Below, piece by piece: positions 35,244-42,408 of a stretch of 64,000 nucleotides of DNA. Under the pieces are notes generated by a model that was given only the letters and a program-made list of their open reading frames with translations, had not been told where the DNA came from and did not search any database. The stretch's first letter is position 1. Every line of letters begins with the position of its first letter. Both the position numbers and the translations under genes were made by a program. The stretch spans positions 1-64,000 of the forward strand of contig DGRP01000008.1 in NCBI GenBank assembly GCA_002391065.1. The letters run 5' to 3'. The DNA is from Ruminococcus sp. UBA4385. GTDB lineage: Bacteria > Bacillota_A > Clostridia > Oscillospirales > Ruminococcaceae.

Positions 35244-36008
35244 ATGGCAAAAGTATGCAAATCCTGCGGCGAGATGTACAGCGGCAAGTACTGCGACAAA
35301 TGCGGTTACGGAAATCCTGCGCTGAAAAACTCCAAAGCTGCACAGAAATATAAAAAAGCCACCAAGCCCGAGCGCTTTCGCTCGGAGGAGGATAAGGCAG
35401 TTTACGCAAAGTGGGAAAAGGAGCGCCGTGAGGCAAGACAGAAAAACCGAAACTATGACAAGAATGCCGGTGTAAAAACACTTATTATAGTAGCTGTTGT
35501 GTTCGTGGTTGTGGTGCTGGCAGTGCTTTGGAAAAGCGGCATCATTTTCAAAAGCGATAAGCGTGATGTGGTAAAGCAGTATTTCAGCTCCATTCAGAAC
35601 AGCGACTTCGACAAGTTCATTGACTGCTTCCCCTCTGATATGAAGGACGAGTACGAACAGCAGAGAAAAGACGGCGGATATTCCAAAGAGCAGGTAATGA
35701 AGGAAGTGCTCTACTCTCACTTTATCGAGCAGTACGGTGAGGGGTACACCATAAGCGTTGAATTCGGCAAGGAAACAAAGCTTGACAAAGACGATTATGA
35801 CCTCAGTGAGTACAAAAAGTCCTACGGCAAGGCTCCGAGCATAAGCGAAGCTTACGAGCTGGTGGTGAATGTTACATTCAGGGGCTCTAAGGACACTCAG
35901 GACGCTAAACTATATGTTTACGTCGGAAAGGTAGGCAGAAGCTGGAAGATCTTCGGTATGACCGAGGACAGCGGAATGCTCCTTGACAGCAGAACAGACG
36001 ATGAATAA
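35244..36008 (+). CDS. Zinc-ribbon membrane protein, unknown
   Basis: 254 residues. An N-terminal zinc ribbon (CKSCGEMYSGKYCDKCG, residues 6-22) and a highly charged Lys/Glu/Arg region lead to one membrane helix (about 77-97). The extracytoplasmic part (about 105-250) has KRDVVKQYFSSIQNSDFDKFIDCF followed by a beta-rich end, the pattern of NTF2-like or DUF4878-type domains in Firmicutes membrane proteins. Function unknown; topology (metal-binding head inside, NTF2-like sensor outside) suits envelope sensing. Monocistronic. Confidence 0.78.
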   Translation: MAKVCKSCGEMYSGKYCDKCGYGNPALKNSKAAQKYKKATKPERFRSEEDKAVYAKWEKERREARQKNRNYDKNAGVKTLIIVAVVFVVVVLAVLWKSGIIFKSDKRDVVKQYFSSIQNSDFDKFIDCFPSDMKDEYEQQRKDGGYSKEQVMKEVLYSHFIEQYGEGYTISVEFGKETKLDKDDYDLSEYKKSYGKAPSISEAYELVVNVTFRGSKDTQDAKLYVYVGKVGRSWKIFGMTEDSGMLLDSRTDDE

Positions 36009-36009
36009 G

Positions 36010-36040
36010 AAAGCTCCCCGGATATCGGGGAGCTTTTTCG
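36010..36040 (+). terminator. Terminator of the zinc-ribbon gene
   Basis: Perfect 11-bp stem (36010-36020 with 36026-36036), GATAT loop, Ts; the converging permease gene ends next to it. Confidence 0.9.
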
Positions 36041-37363
36041 TTATGCCTTAGCTTTTTTCTTTTTCTTTCCTTCCTTTTTGCCGCCAAGGCTCATTGTGAA
36101 GATCTTGTCGCTCATAAATATCGAGAGCGCTATCTTCATGCAGACGGCAAGGAATATAAGCTGATAGATAAGTCCGCCAATGTACACGGCTGTGTTTGAG
36201 AACATTACATTCTCGGTCGCTGTAAAGGTGTGCGAGAACGGTATTACATAAACTATAGCTCTCAGTGCTATCGGAAGCGAGCCTATATCAGACATCAGCG
36301 ACAGGAAATACGGTACCATTGCCGAGAAGTTTATCGGCATAAGAAGCGTTTGCGCAGATTTTGCGTCTTTTGCCAGCACTCCGAGTATAAGAGCTACCGA
36401 CAATGCAATAAGAATAGACAGGAACATCTGAATACCTATCAGCACATACTGTCCTGCCGAAAGGCTGAGACCCAGGTTTCTGAGCGCCTTGTCAAATTTA
36501 TCGGCATCAAGTCCTGCGCCGTCTACCATACCACTCATCATTCTGCTCATACCGAACATAAAGCATACCGCCTGAAGTATAGATACTACCGCCGCAGACA
36601 GAGTCTTTGCCGCAAGCACCGAAAGCCTTGACACAGGAGCTGAAAGAAGAGTTTCCAGAGTTTTGTCTATCTTTTCGGTTGCCATAGCATTCAGTATCAT
36701 CTGAGATGCAAACATTATCAGCAGAAACAGTATAATCGGTACTACCATATTCTGAGTAGTACAAATCGACATTATTACATTACTGCTTATTTCCTCCTGC
36801 TTGTCGCCGATGACCGTCATTTCCTTGAGCTCTACGGGGTTTTCAAGCTGAGCTATCTCTTCCTTGCTTAGCCCACCCTGACTTAGCTTCTCCGTATAGA
36901 TCGTTGACTTTACAGCCTCGGAAAATGCGTTGAATGCACTGGTTGAGCCTGTATTCAGGTTTGACATCATAGCAAGAGAGGTCATTCTCTGCACAAAGAT
37001 GATCTGTGCCGTCTTGTGCTCGCCTGCTGTCTGGGTAAAGCCCTTCGGAATGATAATAACCTGCTTCTGATTTACCCTTTTAAGCTCCTTCGGATAGTTG
37101 TCAGACTTTATCTCTACCTCGGTAAATTTACCGTCATTCTCCTCGGTGCTCTTTTTCAGCGCCTTTATGACATTTCCCGTAAAGTCGGTCTTATCCATGT
37201 CGCAGATGACTATATCTCCGCTTTTCTTGGCGCTCTCGGTTATGGAGCTCGAAAAAAGGTTGCCCACCACCAGCAGACATACAACTATACCCACCATAGT
37301 AAGTATAGTCTGCGCATTGAGCATATCACGAAGCTCCTTTTTAAACAGACTAAAGAACTTCAC
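36041..37363 (-). CDS. ABC-2 permease, NatB type
   Basis: 440-residue membrane subunit of an exporter. One N-terminal membrane helix (about 20-40), a large extracytoplasmic domain (about 45-200, including QVIIIPKGFTQTAGEH), then five or more helices (about 205-430). This layout is that of NatB-like Na+/drug efflux permeases. The C-terminus is strongly basic (KKEGKKKKKAKA). Overlaps the end of its ATPase gene by 14 bases. Substrate not deducible. Confidence 0.85.
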   Translation of the reverse strand: MKFFSLFKKELRDMLNAQTILTMVGIVVCLLVVGNLFSSSITESAKKSGDIVICDMDKTDFTGNVIKALKKSTEENDGKFTEVEIKSDNYPKELKRVNQKQVIIIPKGFTQTAGEHKTAQIIFVQRMTSLAMMSNLNTGSTSAFNAFSEAVKSTIYTEKLSQGGLSKEEIAQLENPVELKEMTVIGDKQEEISSNVIMSICTTQNMVVPIILFLLIMFASQMILNAMATEKIDKTLETLLSAPVSRLSVLAAKTLSAAVVSILQAVCFMFGMSRMMSGMVDGAGLDADKFDKALRNLGLSLSAGQYVLIGIQMFLSILIALSVALILGVLAKDAKSAQTLLMPINFSAMVPYFLSLMSDIGSLPIALRAIVYVIPFSHTFTATENVMFSNTAVYIGGLIYQLIFLAVCMKIALSIFMSDKIFTMSLGGKKEGKKKKKAKA

Positions 37364-38090
37364 GGAGCTTCACCACCTTTTCAAATACCTCTTCGAGGTT
37401 TCTTGCCTGATACTTTTCAACAAGCTCCTCGGGTGTTCCCGTTTCAAGGAGCATTCCCTTTGCGATAATACCCACTCTGTCGGATACAAACTCTATTTCC
37501 AGCATATTATGCGACGAAAGCAGGAAGCTCATTCCCTCGGAAGCCAGCTTTCTTATAGTGCGCCTGATCTCAATAGCATTAAGTATATCCAGTCCCGAGG
37601 TCGGCTCATCAAGTATCGCAAGGTCGGGCTTCGGCATTATAGCCCTTGCCAGCAGAAGCTTTCTCTGCATACCCCTTGAATAGCTTGATATCTTATCGTC
37701 AAGCCTGTCACCAAGCTCGGCTATCTCAGCACCCCTGACTATATAGTCATAAACATTTTCGCCCTTTTTAACGTACATAGATGCCATAAATTCAAGATAT
37801 GCCTTACCCGTCATATTCTTGTAAGCACCTGCCTCATCGGGCAGATAGGTTATGCACTCCCTTACCTTCTCGGGCTCGGTCAGTATGCTGTGACCGCTTA
37901 CAAGCGCATCGCCCTCAGTCGTTTTAAGAAGCGTTGCTATAGTTCTTATCGTTGTGGTCTTGCCTGCGCCGTTAGGTCCGATAAGTGCAAATATCTCCCC
38001 CTTTTCAATGTCAAAGGACACATCTCTTGATGCATATACGCCCTTGACGTACTGCTTTCCGAGGCCCTTGACCTCAAGTACCTTGCTCAT
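37350..38090 (-). CDS. ABC ATPase, NatA type
   Basis: 246-residue ATPase partner of the NatB-type permease: Walker A GPNGAGKTT, signature YSRGMQRKLLLA (in place of LSGGQ), Walker B LAILDEPTSGLD, switch His in SSHN. The C-terminal LEEVFEKVVKLREVL is the usual end of NatA-like proteins. Starts about 45 bases after a consensus promoter with a semi-palindromic spacer, suggesting a dedicated regulator encoded elsewhere. Confidence 0.9.
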   Translation of the reverse strand: MSKVLEVKGLGKQYVKGVYASRDVSFDIEKGEIFALIGPNGAGKTTTIRTIATLLKTTEGDALVSGHSILTEPEKVRECITYLPDEAGAYKNMTGKAYLEFMASMYVKKGENVYDYIVRGAEIAELGDRLDDKISSYSRGMQRKLLLARAIMPKPDLAILDEPTSGLDILNAIEIRRTIRKLASEGMSFLLSSHNMLEIEFVSDRVGIIAKGMLLETGTPEELVEKYQARNLEEVFEKVVKLREVL

Positions 38091-38135
38091 AAGGCTTTAC
38101 CCTCCTTTTTCCTTACTTTATTATAGTACCCTGTT

Positions 38136-38164
38136 AGTATATCACAGATGAGATAATATGTCAA
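38136..38164 (-). promoter_or_regulatory. Promoter of the NatAB-type operon
   Basis: On the minus strand TTGACA (38164-38159), 17-bp spacer, TATACT (38141-38136). The spacer contains an imperfect inverted repeat TATC...GATA (38140-38155) that could bind a repressor. Confidence 0.75.
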
Positions 38165-38421
38165 TATTTTTTAATAAATTAGATACAATGTCCCGAAACA
38201 ACGTATTTACGTCATTTGAAGAACGGGCCAAATCTTACGTCAAGGTTACAGAGCTTGTCCGAAAGGCTCTGAACGGGCATTTTTGCAGTACTGAAATTCG
38301 GACTTGAAACTTTTTACACAGCAATAATTCTGATACCGAATTGTAACAAAAAACGGACAGATGTTGAAAATCCAACAAGTGAAAACGGATAAACCACGAA
38401 AAACCAGTGAGTTTTTAACAC

Positions 38422-38472
38422 TTTCAACAGAGTTTTCAACATTTTTGCGTTCTTTCAACTCAAACTTTCAAC
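38422..38472 (+). repeat. Four TTTCAAC heptamers
   Basis: TTTCAAC occurs at 38422, 38434, 38453 and 38466, with an inverted copy at 38363. It lies in the roughly 600-base gap between the divergent NatAB-type and GH5 genes, which otherwise holds only promoters and a few weak hairpins. May be regulator binding sites. Confidence 0.5.
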
Positions 38473-38604
38473 TGTCCAAAAAAGTTCTTGTTACCGTTTT
38501 GTAATTTCTTGCAATATCTGATAGCACCGTGATGCTTGTGCAAAATTGCTAAAGGAGGGGTGATAAATTCGTGAAAATGATTTTGCAAAGTTTGCTCGGC
38601 GGTG

Positions 38605-38633
38605 TTTACAAAAGCGGAAAAATGTGCTAAAAT
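38605..38633 (+). promoter_or_regulatory. Promoter of the GH5 gene
   Basis: TTTACA (38605-38610), 17-bp spacer, TAAAAT (38628-38633) with a TG extension just before the -10. Confidence 0.65.
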
Positions 38634-38663
38634 AAAGGTATATAAGCGTTTTGTACCGCAAAT

Positions 38664-38692
38664 AAGGAAGGAGGAAGCTTCCCTCGGGAAGC
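38664..38692 (+). promoter_or_regulatory. Ribosome site with hairpin between it and the start codon
   Basis: AAGGAAGGAGGAAG (38664-38676) is followed by a hairpin (GCTTCC with GGAAGC, 38677-38692) and then ATCAGAA before the ATG at 38700. The linear gap of about 25 bases is too long; folding the hairpin leaves about nine. Confidence 0.6.
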
Positions 38693-38699
38693 ATCAGAA

Positions 38700-40322
38700 A
38701 TGAGTATTTTTTCGGCACTAAAAAAGCCCCTCACGGCAGCGCTGGCAGCCACTGCTATGATAATGGCGGCAGCAGCAGTCCCCGTGACAGGCACTCAGCC
38801 GCAGGCAGGCGGAGTCATCACCGCGCAGGCAGCGACAGTAAACGTTGCTAAGGTGACAGGTGTAAAGGCCACAACGATCAACACAAGCAGCGTTAAGGTG
38901 ACATGGACAAAGCAGTCAAACGCAACAGGCTATCAGGTATTCATGCAGAGAAACGGTGTTTATTCTCTGCTCAAATCAATTTACTCGAACACTAACACCT
39001 ATACCATCACGGGTCTCCCCGCAGGCAGGATAACCAATGTAAGGGTAAGAGCATGGAGAACAGTCGGCGGCACCAACCATTTCGGAGCGCTCTCCGGGCC
39101 AAGCTGGACAGCCACCAACCCCGCAAAGGTAACAGGTATCAAGGCAACGCCTGCTTCAAACTCTGTGAAGTTTACATGGAACTCAGTTACCTGTGATTAC
39201 TACAGGATCTATCAGATGCAGTCAGACGGCAAATGGAAGGGTATAAAGAACGTGACTACAAACAGTGCGACCGTCACAGGTCTGAATGCAAACACAGCAT
39301 ATAAATTCTGCATAAGAGCATGGCGCACCGACTGGGCTAAGAACGATCACGGCAGCGCACTCTCGGACACCGTTTCGGTAAAGACCTCTCAGGCAAAGAC
39401 ACCTGTGGCAGCAAACGGAAGGCTTTCCGTAAAGGGTGCTAATATAGTAAACTCCGCAGGAAAGGTATTTAAGATAAAGGGTATGTCAACTCACGGCATT
39501 ATGTGGGAGGATTTCAGAAATATCCTGTCCGTTGCATCGCTTAAAGTCCTCCGTGATGACTGGAAGTGCAACACTATAAGAATTGCTATGTACACCGAGG
39601 AGTGGGGCGGATATACAACAGGCTCAAGCTATGCGTCAACTGCAAAGGCAAGAGTAAAGGCAGCAGTCGAGAATGCTAAGAGCGTTGGTATGTACGTTAT
39701 TATCGACTGGCATATTCTCAGTGACGGCGACCCCAGAAAGCACCAGAGCGAGGCTGTAGCCTTCTTCAAGGAGATGGCTAACACTTATAAAAACTACAAC
39801 AACGTCATCTATGAGATCTGCAACGAGCCTAACGGCGGCGTAAGCTGGAACGGCGGCATAAAGAGCTACTGCCAGAGCGTTGTCAGTGCTATCAGAACAT
39901 ACGACAAGAACGCTGTCATCATCTGCGGAACAGGTACATGGTCGCAGGATATAGATCAGGTAGTCAGCAACAGGCTTTCTGACAAGAACTGCGTTTACGC
40001 TCTGCATTTCTACGCTAACACCCATACCGACTGGCTCAGAAACAGGCTCAAGACCTGCTATAACAAGGGTCTCCCCGTTCTCGTATCCGAGTTCGGCACC
40101 TGCGACGCAAGCGGAAACGGCGGCTTCAACAAGAGCCAGACACAGACCTGGCTCAAGCTTCTCGATTCTCTGAATGTAGGCTACATCAACTGGTCAGCCT
40201 CAAACAAGAACGAGACAGCCTCGGCATTCAAGCCCGGAACCAACCTCAGAGCTATCTCTTCGGGCACATCTCAGCTGACTGAAAGCGGCAAGCTCGTAAG
40301 AGAGTGGTACAGAGCACACTGA
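38700..40322 (+). CDS. Secreted GH5 endoglucanase with two fibronectin type III domains
   Basis: 540-residue extracellular enzyme cutting internal beta-1,4 bonds of cellulose or related glucans. Signal peptide about 1-45; two FN3 modules (about 50-140 and 142-228) come before the catalytic domain (about 240-540), which resembles GH5 subfamily 2. Acid/base Glu376 lies in YEICNEPNG and nucleophile Glu464 in VLVSEFGTCD; substrate-cleft motifs IIDWHILSDGDP and YALHFYA are present. No dockerin or carbohydrate-binding module is seen, so it is a free enzyme rather than cellulosomal. Works upstream of the cellobiose phosphorylase at the left end of the window. Confidence 0.93.
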   Translation: MSIFSALKKPLTAALAATAMIMAAAAVPVTGTQPQAGGVITAQAATVNVAKVTGVKATTINTSSVKVTWTKQSNATGYQVFMQRNGVYSLLKSIYSNTNTYTITGLPAGRITNVRVRAWRTVGGTNHFGALSGPSWTATNPAKVTGIKATPASNSVKFTWNSVTCDYYRIYQMQSDGKWKGIKNVTTNSATVTGLNANTAYKFCIRAWRTDWAKNDHGSALSDTVSVKTSQAKTPVAANGRLSVKGANIVNSAGKVFKIKGMSTHGIMWEDFRNILSVASLKVLRDDWKCNTIRIAMYTEEWGGYTTGSSYASTAKARVKAAVENAKSVGMYVIIDWHILSDGDPRKHQSEAVAFFKEMANTYKNYNNVIYEICNEPNGGVSWNGGIKSYCQSVVSAIRTYDKNAVIICGTGTWSQDIDQVVSNRLSDKNCVYALHFYANTHTDWLRNRLKTCYNKGLPVLVSEFGTCDASGNGGFNKSQTQTWLKLLDSLNVGYINWSASNKNETASAFKPGTNLRAISSGTSQLTESGKLVREWYRAH

Positions 40323-40352
40323 TTGATTAAAATCAACTAAGTATTTTCAATA

Positions 40353-40387
40353 GGACAGACCCTGTTTTGTAGGGTCTGCCTTTTTTG
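40353..40387 (+). terminator. Terminator of the GH5 gene
   Basis: 8-bp stem (40356-40363 with 40371-40378) with GG/CC flanks and six Ts. Confidence 0.88.
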
Positions 40388-40408
40388 TGAACAGTATTCG
40401 TATTTTTC

Positions 40409-40437
40409 TTGACAATTTTTTTATGATATGGTAACAT
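40409..40437 (+). promoter_or_regulatory. Promoter of the ABC exporter operon
   Basis: TTGACA (40409-40414), 17-bp spacer, TAACAT (40432-40437). Confidence 0.65.
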
Positions 40438-40442
40438 ATTAA

Positions 40443-40465
40443 AGTGATAGTGTGATACTGTCACT
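40443..40465 (+). promoter_or_regulatory. Inverted repeat, candidate operator
   Basis: Imperfect 23-bp palindrome: AGTGATAGTG, three bases, TACTGTCACT (8 of 10 pairs match). It covers the expected transcription start of the exporter operon, an ideal repressor position. Confidence 0.45.
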
Positions 40466-40500
40466 CTGATAGATATAAGATCGGAAAGGAAGGGAATAAT

Positions 40501-41415
40501 ATGAGCGAGCTGGTTCTGGAAACCCAGCAGTTGACTAAGGTATTCGGCAAGCACAAGGCCGTAAACGAAGTCAGTGTTCATGTTGAAAAGGGCTCTGTTT
40601 ACGGCTTTATCGGCAAGAACGGAGCAGGTAAGACAACATTTATGAAAATGATCTGCGGACTGTCCTCGCAGACATCGGGCGGAATAACGCTCTTCGGTCA
40701 GACGGGCTCAGGTCTTAAAAACATCAGGCACAAGGTAGGCTGTCTGATTGAAGACCCGGGCATTTTTCCTAAGCTTTCGGCCCTGGAGAATGTAAGGCTC
40801 AAATGCACTGCAATGGGCTGTTATAGCAAGGATTATGCTATGGGGCTTTTGCAGAAAGTTGGTCTTGCGGATACGGGAAAGAAGCACGCAGGCCGCTTCT
40901 CCCTCGGTATGAGACAGAGACTCGGTATCGCTCTTGCAATGGTCGGAGAGCCCGAGCTGCTCGTGCTTGATGAGCCTATAAACGGTCTTGACCCTCAGGG
41001 TATCGCAGAGGTAAGAGAAACTATACACAGCCTCAGTCAGGACAGCGGTATCACGATACTTATTTCAAGCCATATCCTTGATGAACTGTCGAAGATAGCT
41101 ACTCACTACGGCATTATAAATGACGGCAGACTTATCCGTGAGCTTTCTGCTCAGCAAATGCTCGATGCCCGTACAGACGGTATTGACATCACTATTGACA
41201 ATTTCGGCAAAACCCAGGAGATACTTAATACTATGGGGCTGCCGTTCAAGCTGACCGAGCCTTTCCACATTTCGGTATCGGCAGGAAAGGATCGTGCGGC
41301 AGAGATAAACAGGGCTCTTGTAATGGGCGGAGTAAATGTTTCCGAGCTTGCCGTTCACAGTGAGGACCTTGAGTCCTACTATCTGAGACTGACAGGAGGT
41401 GAGGTCAATGCTTAA
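40501..41415 (+). CDS. ABC ATPase, BcrA type
   Basis: 304-residue ATPase of the bacitracin/lantibiotic exporter class: Walker A GKNGAGKTT, signature FSLGMRQRLGIALA (LGMRQ in place of SGGQ), Walker B LLVLDEPINGLDP, switch His in SSHI. The C-terminal 90 residues are the usual extension of this class. Overlaps the permease gene by eight bases. Typically exports a peptide antibiotic or serves in self-protection; substrate unknown. Confidence 0.9.
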   Translation: MSELVLETQQLTKVFGKHKAVNEVSVHVEKGSVYGFIGKNGAGKTTFMKMICGLSSQTSGGITLFGQTGSGLKNIRHKVGCLIEDPGIFPKLSALENVRLKCTAMGCYSKDYAMGLLQKVGLADTGKKHAGRFSLGMRQRLGIALAMVGEPELLVLDEPINGLDPQGIAEVRETIHSLSQDSGITILISSHILDELSKIATHYGIINDGRLIRELSAQQMLDARTDGIDITIDNFGKTQEILNTMGLPFKLTEPFHISVSAGKDRAAEINRALVMGGVNVSELAVHSEDLESYYLRLTGGEVNA

Positions 41416-42202
41416 ACTGCTTAAAATGGACCTCAGAAGACTTCCGAGAAGTCTGTCCTTCAAGATAATACTTATTCTTCTTGCGGTTGATCTTACGATA
41501 ACCTCATTCAGTCTGAGCTTTATTCTCAGCCACGCTGATTCTGTCTCCGATCTTGGCGGTATGATGGGTCTTACAGACAAATATATGCATTTCGGAATGT
41601 TCCTGAAGGCAACTATCGGACAGCTTGGTGATATTGCGCTCTACCCCGCTATCTTTATTGTCCTCTTCACAAACGGAGATTTCAGCTCGGGCTTTATCAA
41701 GTCCATAGCAGGACAGGTACGCAGCAGAGGCATGATCGCAGTCTCGAAGTTCATCACCACTGTGATCTATATGCTGTTCTACTTTGCAGTTTATCTGCTT
41801 CTCAGTATGCTGGAGCTCGTACTCTTCTTTGACGGTGTAAAGGTAACCGACGGAGCACAGTTTATCCAATATCTGCTCCTTATGGTTTATATGTACATCG
41901 CAATGATGATAGTTATTGCCGCTATCGCACAGATATTCAGAAGCAACCTTATCGGCATAATTGCAGGTGTAATGATCTCTACGGGACTGCTTTCAAGCAT
42001 TCTGAAGCTTATAAACATTCTGCTCAAAAAGCTGGAAATTGACCTTGATATTTCAAAATACACTATCACAGGCTGCATTACCGATGTTTCGCTGACAGGC
42101 GACCTCGGAGACTACACAAGGCACATAGTTGTTTGTGCGGTATATATTGCAGTTGCTGTCTGCGCAGTTATAATCTCGCACAACAAGCGTGATATAGCCT
42201 AA
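41408..42202 (+). CDS. ABC-2 permease, BcrB type
   Basis: 264-residue membrane subunit with six predicted helices and a basic N-terminus MLKLLKMDLRRLPRSLSFK. ATG at 41408 preferred because AGGAGGTG sits just before it and overlaps a GTG at 41399. Partner of the preceding ATPase; no histidine kinase or response regulator is adjacent. Confidence 0.88.
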   Translation: MLKLLKMDLRRLPRSLSFKIILILLAVDLTITSFSLSFILSHADSVSDLGGMMGLTDKYMHFGMFLKATIGQLGDIALYPAIFIVLFTNGDFSSGFIKSIAGQVRSRGMIAVSKFITTVIYMLFYFAVYLLLSMLELVLFFDGVKVTDGAQFIQYLLLMVYMYIAMMIVIAAIAQIFRSNLIGIIAGVMISTGLLSSILKLINILLKKLEIDLDISKYTITGCITDVSLTGDLGDYTRHIVVCAVYIAVAVCAVIISHNKRDIA

Positions 42203-42284
42203 GCAGGGAAAACCCTGCACCATCACGCGCCGTACCTTTGCTTTGACTTTTCAGACCTTGAACGCGGAGCAAGATAGTGCGCAA

Positions 42285-42358
42285 ATTGGCCTCGGGCGGT
42301 GGGGGAGAGGGGGGCTTCGCCCCTTTGCCCCACCGGGGCTGTCGCCCCTGACCCCTTT
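42285..42358 (+). repeat. GC-rich intergenic fold-back element
   Basis: A strikingly G- and C-rich patch between convergent genes. CGGTGGGG (42297-42304) pairs with CCCCACCG (42328-42335), enclosing a GGGGC-TTC-GCCCC hairpin (42311-42323); a second hairpin GGGGC-TGTC-GCCCC follows (42335-42348). Composition is unlike the flanking sequence and suggests a dispersed REP-like element. The rest of the 42203-42408 gap holds a small GCAGGG/CCCTGC hairpin and the rqcH terminator. Confidence 0.55.
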
Positions 42359-42377
42359 TAAAAGAACTTTTGCAAAA

Positions 42378-42406
42378 AAATCCCTGCTTCTTCTGAGCAG
42401 GGATTT
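42378..42406 (-). terminator. Terminator of the trmK-rqcH operon
   Basis: Perfect 11-bp stem (42378-42388 with 42396-42406); on the minus strand followed by seven Ts. May also stop transcription from the left. Confidence 0.9.
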
Positions 42407-42408
42407 TC

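Noticed and set aside
38246..38718. Two short minus-strand frames in the gap before the GH5 gene
   Set aside because: No ribosome sites, no family, and they cover the promoter and leader of the GH5 gene.
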